Origin: Solea solea
Taxonomy: Eukaryota > Chordata > Actinopteri > Pleuronectiformes > Soleidae
NCBI RefSeq assembly: GCF_958295425.1
Contig: NC_081142.1
Coordinates: 29,855,649-29,919,648, forward strand
DNA: 64,000 nucleotides
Reading direction: 5' to 3'
Position 1 is the first letter of the stretch. The number at the start of each line of letters is the position of its first letter. Positions 9,560 to 20,042 of the stretch are shown piece after piece. The notes under the pieces were generated by a model, which was not told where the DNA came from, made no database searches, and saw nothing but the letters and a program-made list of their open reading frames with translations. A program made the position numbers and the translations under genes.

Positions 9560-10300
9560 TGGGACCCCAGACCCTTCCTCAACATGTCCGTAAAAGGTCA
9601 CCTCCCTACAGGAAGTGGAACGCCCGAAACAGGAAGTAAAGTCTTACATTGTCCGATTGACACGAAACTAGATATGTGAGTTACCGGACCTTCCCTGAAC
9701 ATGTTTACGGAGACGCCGTTGACCGAACAGGAAGTCGGCCATTTTAAACAGGAAGTGCCTTCTAACTTTGCCGTACGTTGTCCGATCTGCACAAAACCTT
9801 ATATGTGACACCAGGGACCTGTCCTGAGCATGTCCGTAAAAGGTCACCTCCCTACAGGAAGTGGAACGCCCGAAACAGGAAGTAAAGTCTTACATTGTCC
9901 GATTGACACGGAACTAGATATGTGAGTTACGGGACCTTCCCTGAACATGTTTCCGGAGACAAACAGGAAGTCGGCCATTTTAAACAGGAAGTGCCCTCTA
10001 ACTTTGCCGTACGTTGTCCAATTTGCACGAAACCTTTTATGTGACACCAGGGACCTGTCCTGAGCATGTCTGCAAGAGATGACCTCCTAACAGGAAGTGG
10101 AATGTCCGAAACAGGAAGTAAACTCTAAGATTATCCGATCTGCACAAAACTTGATATGTAAGACAAGGGAAGTTCCCTGAACACGTTTACGGACACGCAC
10201 TTGACCGAACAGGAAGTCTGCCATTTTAAACAGGAAGTGCCCTATAACTTTGCCATACGTTGCCCGATCCCCCCCGAAATTTGGATCGACATGCGTGGGG
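9560..10300. promoter_or_regulatory. ETS-like motif cluster in a unit tail (representative)
   Basis: Twelve ACAGGAAGT sequences lie within about 640 bp, several as ACAGGAAGTG, which matches the consensus of class I ETS factors. The same arrangement recurs in the tail of every macrosatellite unit, in smaller numbers in unit 5, and in the arrays at 6185-6610 and 7374-7750. Sequence match only; no occupancy is implied. Confidence 0.4.
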
Positions 10301-10308
10301 ACGCCGCT

Positions 10309-10471
10309 GAAAATAACTAGTACTGAAAATAACTAGTACCGCGCGCGGTGAATGAACGGGTGAGAGCGCGAGGCACGCGGGGAGCCGTGGCACACGGCGA
10401 CCCGCGTGGGTCGGCTCGAACCCGTTCAGAACCGCGCGCGGTACTAGTTATTTTCAGTACTAGTTATTTTC
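10309..10471. mobile_element. GC-rich inverted-repeat element E1
   Basis: Perfect 41-bp inverted repeats (10309-10349 and 10431-10471) enclose a GC-rich core that is itself partly self-complementary (GAACGGGT/ACCCGTTC; ACGCGGGG/CCCGCGT). Each arm is two copies of GAAAATAACTAGTACY-type 16-mers followed by CCGCGCGCGG. It resembles a foldback or MITE-type element. No target-site duplication is evident. Confidence 0.75.
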
Positions 10472-10486
10472 ATTATTCTTATTATT

Positions 10487-12913
10487 CCCCCAAATGAATT
10501 GCCTTTTTGAGGCCTTTCCCATACCCCAAAACTCACCAATTTTTGTGACCGCATCAATCCTGGTGTAAATTTACGTCTGAAAAAGGTTCGGGGAATGTGC
10601 GTCGAAAATTGAATGTGGGAGGGGCCAATAAGCGCGGCGCCACCTGTCCAAATTCACCATGACCAACACAAATATCGCACATGCACGAAATTCGGTACAC
10701 ATGTGTAGTGGGTCAGGATGAAGAAAAAATTACATTATGACCATGATCCAAACCCAACAGGAAATCCGCCATCTTGGGTTGATTGGCGATTTTTTGGCGA
10801 TTTTGGCGAATTCGCAGCAATGGTATTTGAACTAACTCCTCCTAGAGTTTTCGTGCGATCTCCTTCAAACTTGGTGAGGTCCCTGTGGACCAGTTGAGGA
10901 GCTCACGGTATCAAAAGTTTTTTCAAATGTCGCATGGCGCACGAGATAGGGGGCGGCAAAGTTCGTGATGATTCTGATGTTTCGCATCAGAAAAACAAAA
11001 CTCTTATAACTTTGCGATGGAAGGTCCAATCTGAACCAAACTTGCTATGATTGATGATGGGCCATGGCTGAAGACGTCTATGAAAAAACGGTGAAGTTTG
11101 AAAACAGCGCCTCCTTGTGGTGAAAGAAAATACACCAAAAAAAAGTTTTTTTACGATTTCGGGAATAACTTTTACACAGATAATCGTACCGCACTCAAAA
11201 TTGGTAACAGCAGTCAAAACACATGGTAGATGATGCGTGATCAATATGACGACAAATCGTTTAACGGTGTTGCCATGGCAACGACGCAAAGTCGGATTTT
11301 TGGGACAAAAAATCAAACTGCTACAACTTCGCGAATCCTGGTCCGATCTGAACCAAACTTGCTAGGATTGATGATAGTCCGGCCCTAAAGACGTTCATAT
11401 GAAAATATTCAATTTCGAAAACAGCGCCCCCTGGTGACAGCAGACAATATGACAGCTTGTATTTCAATTATCTCCTCCTAGAGCTTTTGTGCGATCACCT
11501 TCAAACTTGGTGAGATCAATGTGGACGAGTTGAGCATCAAAAGTTATCAAAAGCTTTTTAAAATATTGTATGGCGTACGAGATAGGGGGCGCCAAAATTG
11601 GAGATAATAATAATTTTTCATAACAGACAATGAAACTCTTATAACTTCGCGATGGAAGGTCTGATCCCAACCAAACTTGCTACAGTTGATGATGGTTAGT
11701 TGCTGAAGACGACTATGTTGCTGAAACGGTACATTTTGAAAACAGCGCCTCCTGGTGGTGGTAGAAAATTCTAAAAAAACAAACTCTTACAACTTTGCCA
11801 ATCCTGGTCCGATCTGAACCAAACTTGCAAGGATTGATGACAGTCCGGCCCTGAACACGTCTATATGAAAATATTCATTTTCAAATACAGCGCCCCCTGG
11901 TGACAGCAGACAGAATTACATTTATAGTTTTTGATGCTGCTCCAACAGGGATTGTTGTATCCACTTGAAACTTAGTATGTGGGACCCCAGACCCTTCCTC
12001 AACATGTCCGTAAAAGGTCACCTCCCTACAGGAAGTGGAACGCCCGAAACAGGAAGTAAAGTCTTACATTGTCCGATTGACACGAAACTAGATATGTGAG
12101 TTACTGGACCTTCCCTGAACATGTTTACGGAGACGCCGTTGACCGAACAGGAAGTCGGCCATTTTAAACAGGAAGTGCCCTCTAACTTTGCCGTACGTTG
12201 TCCGATCTGCACAAAACCTTATATGTGAGTTAAGGGACCTGTCCTGAGCATGTCCGTAAAAGGTCACCTCCCTACAGGAAGTGGAACGCCCGAAACAGGA
12301 AGTAAAGTCTTACATTGTCCGATCTGAACAAAACTTGATATGTAAGACAAGGGAAGTTCCCTGAACACGTTTACGGACACGCACTTGACCGAACAGGAAG
12401 TCTGCCATTTTAAACAGGAAGTGCCCTCTAACTTTGCCGTACGTTGTCCGATCTGCACAAAACCTTATATGTGAGTTAAGGGACCTGTCCTGAGCATGTC
12501 CGTAAAAGGTCACCTCCCTACAGGAAGTGGAACGCCCGAAACAGGAAGTAAAGTCTTACATTGTCCGATCTGAACAAAACTTGATATGTAAGACAAGGGA
12601 AGTTCCCTGAACACGTTTACGGACACGCACTTGACCGAACAGGAAGTCTGCCATTTTAAACAGGAAGTGCCCTATAACTTTGTCATACGTTGCCCGATCC
12701 CCCTCGAAATTTGGAACGACATGCGCAGGGACGCCGCTGAAAATAACTAGTACTGAAAATAACTAGTACTGAAAATAACTAGTACCGCGCGCGGTGAATG
12801 AACGGGTGAGAGCGCGAGGCACGCGGGGAGCCGTGGCACACGGCGACCCGCGTGGGTCGGCTCGAACCCGTTCAGAACCGCGCGCGGTACTAGTTATTTT
12901 TATTCTTATTATT
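10487..12913 (+). repeat. Macrosatellite unit 2
   Basis: Head of the CCCCAAATGAATT type. YY1-like site 10766-10777; RFX-like palindrome 11269-11282; CTCF-like sites 11107-11120, 11424-11437, 11745-11758 and 11890-11903. In its tail the 246-bp block holding GATCTGAACAAAAC is present twice in near-identical form (12264-12509 and the following copy). Ends with E2. Confidence 0.9.
12739..12900. mobile_element. GC-rich inverted-repeat element E2
   Basis: Same core as E1. The left arm has three 16-mer copies (GAAAATAACTAGTACT) and the right arm one, so the arms are unequal in length. Confidence 0.75.
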
Positions 12914-15155
12914 CCTTAAAGTAAATCGCCTTTTTGAAGCCTTTCCCATACCCCAAAACTCACAGATTTTTGTGACCGCATCAATCGTGGTGTAAATTTA
13001 CGTCTGAAAAAGGTTCGGGGAATGTGCGTCAAAAATTGAATGTGCGAGGGGCCAATAAGTGCGGCGCCACCTGTCCAAATTCACCATGACCAACACAATT
13101 ATCGCACATGCCCGAAATTCGGTACACATGTGTAGTGGGTCAGGATGAAGAAAAAATTACATTATGACCATGATCCAAACCCAACAGGAAATCCGCCATC
13201 TTGGGTTGATTGGCCATTTTTGGGCGATTTTGGCGAATTCGCAGCAATGGTATTTGAACTAACTCCTCCTAGAGTTTTCGTGCGATCACCTTCAAACTTG
13301 GTGAGGTCCCTGTGGACCAGTTGAGGAGCTCACGGTATCAAAAGTTTTTTCAAATGTCGCACGGCGCACGAGATAGGGGGCGGCAAAGTTCGTGATGATT
13401 CTGATGTTTCGCATCAGAAAAAAAAAACTCTTATAACTTTGCGATGGAAGGTCCGATCCGAACCAAACTTGCTATGATTGATGATGGGCCATGGCTGAAG
13501 ACGTCTATGAAAAAACGGTGAAGTTTGAAAACAGCGCCTCCTTGTGGTGAAAGAAAATACACACAAAAAAAGTTTTTTTACGATTTCGGGAATAACTTTT
13601 ACACAGATAATCGTACCGCACTCAAAATTGGTGACAACAGTCAAAACACATGGTAGATGATGCGTGATCAATATGACGACAAATCGTTTAACGGTGTTGC
13701 CATGGCAACGACGCAAAGTCGGATTTTTGGGACAAAAAATCAAACTGCTACAACTTCGTGAATCCTGGTCCGATCTGAACCAAACTTGCTAGGATTGATG
13801 ATAGTCCGGCCCTAAAGACGTCTATATGAAAATATTAAATTTCGAAAACAGCGCCCCCTGGTGACAGCAGACAATATGACAGCTTGTATTTCAATTATCT
13901 CCTCCTAGAGCTTTTGTGCGATCACCTTCAAACTTGGTGAGATCAATGTGGACGAGTTGAGCATCAAAAGTTATCAAAAGCTTTTTAAAATATTGTATGG
14001 CGTACGAGATAGGGGGCGCCAAAATTGGAGATAATAATAATTTTTCATAACAGACAATGAAACTCTTATAACTTCGTGATGGAAGGTCTGATCCCAACCA
14101 AACTTGCTATAGTTGATGCTGGTTAGTTGCTGAAGACGACTATGTTGCTGAAACGGTACATTTTGAAAACAGCGCCTCCTGGTGGTGGTAGAAAATTCTA
14201 AAAAAACAAACTGTTACAACTTTGCCAATCCTGGTCCGATCTGAACCAAACTTGCAAGGATTGATGACAGTCCGGCCCTGAACACGCCTATATGAAAATA
14301 TTCATTTTCAAATACAGCGCCCCCTGGTGACAGCAGACAGAATTACGTTTATAGTTTTTGATGCTGCTCCAACAGGGATTGTTGTATCCACTTGAAACTT
14401 AGTATGTGGGACCCCAGACCCTTCCTCAACATGTCCGTAAAAGGTCACCTCCCTACAGGAAGTGGAACGCCCGAAACAGGAAGTAAAGTCTTACATTGTC
14501 CGATTGACACGAAACTAGATATGTGAGTTACCGGACCTTCCCTGAACATGTTTACGGAGACGCCGTTGACCGAACAGGAAGTCGGCCATTTTAAACAGGA
14601 AGTGCCTTCTAACTTTGCCGTACATTGTCCGATCTGCACAAAACCTTATATGTGACACCAGGGACCTGTCCTGAGCATGTCCGTAAAAGGTCACCTCCCT
14701 ACAGGAAGTGGAACACCCGAAACAGGAAGTAAAGTCTTACATTGTCCGATTGACACAAAACTAGATATGTGAGTTACGGGACCTTTCCTGAACATGTTTC
14801 CAGAGACGAACAGGAAGTTGGCCATTTTAAACAGGAAGTGCCCTCTAACTTTGCCGTACGTTGTCCGATTTGCACGAAACCTTTTATGTGACACCAGGGA
14901 CCTGTCCTGAGCATGTCTGCAAGAGATGACCTCCTAACAGGAAGTAGAATGTCCGAAACAGGAAGTAAACTCTAAGATTATCCGATCTGCACAAAACTTG
15001 ATATGTAAGACAAGGGAAGTTCCCTGAACACGTTCACGGACACGCACTTGACCGAACAGGAAGTCTGCCATTTTAAACAGGAAGTGCCCTATAACTTTGC
15101 CATACGTTGCCCGATCCCCCCCGAAATTTGGATCGACATGCGTGGGGACGCCGCT

Positions 15156-15334
15156 GAAAATAACTAGTACTGAAAATAACTAGTACTGAAAATAACTAGT
15201 ACCGCGCGCGGTGAATGAACGGGTGAGAGCGCGAGGCACGCGGGGAGCCGTGGCACGCGGGGAGCCGTGGCACACGGCGACCCGCGTGGGTCGGCTCGAA
15301 CCCGTTCAGAACCGCGCGCGGTACTAGTTATTTT
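15156..15334. mobile_element. GC-rich inverted-repeat element E3 with internal duplication
   Basis: Three 16-mers on the left and one on the right. In the core, GCACGCGGGGAGCCGTG is present twice in tandem (15236-15252 and 15253-15269), whereas the other copies have it once. Confidence 0.75.
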
Positions 15335-15338
15335 TATT

Positions 15339-15421
15339 AGGGTTCGAGCAACAAGGTTGCAAGAACCCTATTGAAACTGGAAGGATTATTAGGGTTCGAG
15401 CAACAAGGTTGCAAGAAACCT
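15339..15421. mobile_element. Hairpin-type element ends, second pair
   Basis: Two copies of the AGGGTTCGAGCAAC / GTTGCAAGAACCCT hairpin seen at 7918-8018 (15339-15369; 15391-15421, the latter with AGAAACCT). They are followed by ATTGAAACTG and TTA repeats leading into unit 4. Confidence 0.6.
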
Positions 15422-15457
15422 ATTGAAACTGAAAGGATTATTATTATTCTTATTATT

Positions 15458-17872
15458 CCCCCAAATGAATTGCCTTTTTGAGGCCTTTCCCATACCCCAA
15501 AACTCACCAATTTTTGTGACCGCATCAATCCTGGTGTAAATTTACGTCTGAAAAAGGTTCGGGGAATGTGCGTCGAAAATTGAATGTGGGAGGGGCCAAT
15601 AAGTGCGGCGCCACCTGTCCAAATTCACCATGACCAACACAAATATCGCACATGCACGAAATTCGGTACACATGTGTAGTGGGTCAGGATGAAGAAAAAA
15701 TTACATTATGACCATGATCCAAACCCAACAGGAAATCCGCCATCTTGGGTTGATTGGCCATTTTTTGCCGATTTTGGCGAATTCGCAGCAATGGTATTTG
15801 AACTAACTCCTCCTAGAGTTTTCGTGCGATCACCTTCAAACTTGGTGAGGTCCCTGTGGACCAGTTGAGGAGCTCACGGTATCAAAAGTTTTTTCAAATG
15901 TCGCACGGCGCACGAGATAGGGGGCGGCAAAGTTCGTGATGATTCTGATGTTTCGCATCAGAAAATTAAAACTCTTATAACTTTGCGATGGAAGGTCCGA
16001 TCCGAACCAAACTTGCTACCATTGATGATGGGCCATGGCTGAAGACGTCTATGAAAAAACGGTGAAATTTGAAAACAGCGCCTCCTTGTGGTGAAAGAAA
16101 ATACACCAAAAAAAAGTTTTTTTACGATTTCGGGAATAACTTTTACACAGATAATCGTACCGCACTCAAAATTGGTGACAACAGTCAAAACACATGGTAG
16201 ATGATGCGTGAGCAATATGAAGACAAATCGTTTAACGGTGTTGCCATGGCAACGACGCAAAGTCGGATTTTTGGGACAAAAAATCAAACTGCTACAACTT
16301 CGTGAATCCTGGTCCGATCTGAACCAAACTTGCTAGGATTGATGATAGTCCGGCCCTGAACACGTCTATATGAAAATATTCATTTTCAAATACAGCGCCC
16401 CCTGGTGACAGCAGACAATATGACAGCTTGTATTTCAATTATCTCCTCCTAGAGCTTTTGTGCGATCACTTTCAAACTTGGTGAGATCAATGTGGACGAG
16501 TTGAGCATCAAAAGTTATCAAAAGCTTTTTAAAATATTGTATGGTGTACGAGATAGGGGGCGCCAAAATTGGAGATAATAATAATTTTTCATAACAGACA
16601 ATGAAACTCTTATAACTTCGCGATGGAAGGTCTGATCCCAACCAAACTTGCTATAGTTGATGATGGTTAGTTGCTGAAGACGACTATGTTGCTGAAACGG
16701 TACATTTTGAAAACAGCGCCTCCTGGTGGTGGTAGAAAATTCTAAAAAAACAAACTGTTACAACTTTGCCAATCCTGGTCCGATCTGAACCAAACTTGCA
16801 AGGATTGATGACAGTCCGGCCCTGAACACGTCTATATGAAAATATTCATTTTCAAATACAGCGCCCCCTGGTGACAGCAGACAGAATTACATTTATAGTT
16901 TTTGATGCTGCTCCAACAGGGATTGTTGTATCCACTTGAAACTTAGTATGTGGGACCCCAGACCCTTCCTCAACATGTCCGTAAAAGGTCACCTCCCTAC
17001 TGGAAGTGGAACGCCCAAAACAGGAAGTAAAGGCTTACATTGTCCGATTGACACGAAACTGGATATGTGAGTTACGGGACCTTCCCTGAACATGTTTCGG
17101 GAGACGAACAGGAAGTTGGCCATTTTAAACAGGAAGTGCTCTCTAACTTTGCCGTACATTGTCCGATTTGCACAAAACCTTATATGTGACACCAGGGACC
17201 TGTCCTGAGCATGTCTGTAAAAGGTCACCTCCCTACAGGAAGTGGAACGCCTGTAACAGGAAGTAAAGTCTTACATTGTCTGATTGACACAAAACTAGAT
17301 ATGTGAGTTATGGGACCTTCCCTGAACATGTTTCCACAGACGAACAGGAAGTTGGCCATTTTAAACAGGAAGTGCCCTCTAACTTTGCCGTATGTTGTCC
17401 GATTTGCACAAAACCTTATATGTGACACAAGGGACCTGTCCTGAGCATGTCTGCAAAAGATGACCTCCCAACAGGAAGTGGAATGCCAGAAACAGGAAGT
17501 AACCTCTAAGATGGTCTGATCTAAACAAAACTTGATATGTAAGACAAGGGAACTTCCCTGAACAAGTTTACGGACGCGCATTTGACTGAACAGGAAGTCG
17601 GCCATTTTAAACAGGAAGTGCCCTATAACTTTGCCATACGTTGCCCGATCCCCCCCGAAATTTGGATCGACATGCGCGGGGACGCCGCTGAAAATAACTA
17701 GTACTGAAAATAACTAGTACCGCGCGCGGTGAATGAACGGGTGAGAGCGCGAGGCACGCGGGGAGCCGTGGCACACGGCGACCCGCGTGGGTCGGCTCGA
17801 ACCCGTTCAGAACCGCGCGCGGTACTAGTTATTTTTATTATTATTATTATTATTATTCTTATTCTTATTATT
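15458..17872 (+). repeat. Macrosatellite unit 4
   Basis: Head of the CCCCAAATGAATT type. YY1-like site 15737-15748; RFX-like palindrome 16240-16253; CTCF-like sites 16078-16091, 16395-16408, 16716-16729 and 16861-16874. Its Y2 module reads CTGAACACGTCTATATG and CATTTTCAAATACAGC, which is the Y4 sequence. Other units have CTAAAGACGT and TTTCGAAAACAGC there, so Y2 appears converted by Y4. The tail is more diverged than in its neighbours (TGTCTGATTGACAC, GATGGTCTGATC). Ends with E4. Confidence 0.9.
17690..17835. mobile_element. GC-rich inverted-repeat element E4
   Basis: Two 16-mers on the left, one on the right, standard core. A TTA run of about seven units follows. Confidence 0.75.
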
Positions 17873-20042
17873 CCTTAAAGTAAATCGCCTTTTTGAGGCC
17901 TTTCCCATACCCCAAAACTCACAGATTTTTGTGACCGCATCAATCTTGGTGTAAATTTACGTCTGAAAAAGGTTCGGGGAATGTGCGTCAAAAATTGAAT
18001 GTGGGAGGGGCCAATAAGTGCGGCGCCACCTGTCCAAATTCACCATGACCAACACAATTATCGCACATTCACGAAATTCGGTACACATGTGTAGAAGGTC
18101 GGGATGAAGAAAAAATTACATTATGACCATGATCCAAACCCAACAGGAAATCCGCCATCTTGGGTTGATTGGCGATTTTTTGGCGATTTTGGCGAATTCG
18201 CAGCAATGGTATTTGAACTAACTCCTCCTAGAGTTTTCGTGCGATCACCTTCAAACTTGGTGAGGTCCCTGTGGACCAGTTGAGGAGCTCACGGTATCAA
18301 AAGTTTTTTCAAATGTCGCATGGCGCACGAGATAGGGGGCGGCAAAGTTCGTGATGATTCTGATGTTTCGCATCAGAAAAACAAAACTCTTATAACTTTG
18401 CGATGGAAGGTCCGATCCGAACCAAACTTGCTACCATTGATGATGGGCCATGGCTGAAGACGTCTATGAAAAAACGGTGAAGTTTGAAAACAGCGCCTCC
18501 TTGTGGTGGAAGAAAATACACCAAAAAAAAGTTTTTTTACGATTTCGGGAATAACTTTTACATAGATAATCGTACCGCACTCAAAATTGGTGACAACAGT
18601 CCAAACACATGGTAGATGATGCGTGATCAATATGACGACAAATCGTTTAACGGTGTTGCCATGGCAACGACGCAAAGTCGGATTTTTGGGACAAAAAATC
18701 AAACTGCTACAACTTCGTGAATCCTGGTCCGATCTGAACCAAACTTGCTAGGATTAATGATAGTCTGGCCCTAAAGACGTCTATATGAAAATATTAAATT
18801 TCGAAAACAGCGCCCCCTGGTGACAGTAGACAATATGACAGCTTGTATTTCAATTATCTCCTCCTAGAGCTTTTGTGCGATGACCTTCAAACTTGGTGAG
18901 ATCAATGTGGACGAGTTGAGCATCAAAAGTTATCAAAAGCTTTTTAAAATATTGTATGGCGTACGAGATAGGGGGCGCCAAAATTGGAGATAATAATAAT
19001 TTTTCATAACAGACAATGAAACTCTTATAACTTGGCGATGGAAGGTCTGATCCCAACCAAACTTGCTATAGTTGATGATGGTTAGTTGCTGAAGACGACT
19101 ATGTTGCTGAAACGGTACATTTTGAAAACAGCGCCTCCTGGTGGTGGTAGAAAATTCTAAAAAAACAAACTGTTACAACTTTGCCAATCCTGGTCCGATC
19201 TGAACCAAACTTGCAAGGATTGATGACAGTCCGGCCCTGAACACGTCTATATGAAAATATTCATTTTCAAATACAGCGTCCCCTGGTGACAGCAGACAGA
19301 ATTACATTTATAGTTTTTGATGCTGCTCCAACAGGGATTGTTGTATCCACTTGAAACTTAGTATGTGGGACCCCAGACCCTTCCTCAACATGTCCGTAAA
19401 AGGTCACCTCCCTACAGGAAGTGGAACGCCCGAAACAGGAAGTAAAGTCTTACATTGTCCGATTGACACGAAACTAGATATGTGAGTTACTGGACCTTCC
19501 CTGAACATGTTTACGGAGACGCCGTTGACCGAACAGGAAGTCGGCCATTTTAAACAGGAAGTGCCCTCTAACTTTGCCGTACGTTGTCCGATCTGCACAA
19601 AACCTTATATGTGACACCAGGGACCTATCCTGAGCATGTCTGTAAAAGTCACCTCCCTACAGGAAGTGGAACGCCCGAAACAGGAAGTAAAGTCTTACAT
19701 TGTCCGATCTGAACAAAACTTGATATGTAAGACAAGGGAACTTCCCTGAACACGTTTACGGAGACGAACAGGAAGTTGGCGATTTTAAACAGGAAGTGCC
19801 CTATAACTTTGTCATACATTGCCCGATCCCCCTCGAAATTTGGAACGACATGCGCAGGGACGCCGCTGAAAATAACTAGTACTGAAAATAACTAGTACCG
19901 CGCGCGGTGAATGAACGGGTGAGAGCGCGAGGCACGCGGGGAGCCGTGGCACACGGCGACCCGCGTGGGTCGGCTCGAACCCGTTCAGAACCGCGCGCGG
20001 TACTAGTTATTTTCAGTACTAGTTATTTTTATTCTTATTATT
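17873..20042 (+). repeat. Macrosatellite unit 5 (short tail)
   Basis: Head of the CCTTAAAGTAAATC type. YY1-like site 18152-18163; RFX-like palindrome 18655-18668; CTCF-like sites 18493-18506, 18810-18823, 19131-19144 and 19276-19289 (the last has GCGTCCCC, a change in the core). The tail lacks about one 246-bp repeat, which explains the 2170-bp spacing. Ends with E5. Confidence 0.9.
19868..20029. mobile_element. GC-rich inverted-repeat element E5
   Basis: Two 16-mers on each side, so the arms are symmetrical as in E1. Standard core. Confidence 0.75.

Larger units (their letters stand above)
8067..10486 (+). repeat. Macrosatellite unit 1
   Basis: Diverged head (CCTAAAAGTAAATCGC; GAAAGTCGTTCGGGG) compared with the other units, as expected at an array edge. 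YY1-like CCGCCATCTTGG at 8346-8357. RFX-like palindrome at 8849-8862. CTCF-like sites at 8687-8700, 9004-9017, 9325-9338 and 9470-9483. The tail (about 9560-10300) has twelve ACAGGAAGT sequences, arranged as two 246-bp repeats (CCTCCCTACAGG at 9601 and 9847) plus a third, partial one. It ends with inverted-repeat element E1. Confidence 0.9.
12914..15457 (+). repeat. Macrosatellite unit 3
   Basis: Head of the CCTTAAAGTAAATC type. YY1-like site 13193-13204; RFX-like palindrome 13696-13709; CTCF-like sites 13534-13547, 13851-13864, 14172-14185 and 14317-14330. This is the longest unit because two hairpin-type element ends (15339-15369 and 15391-15421) sit after its inverted repeat E3, which itself carries a 17-bp internal duplication. 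Confidence 0.9.
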
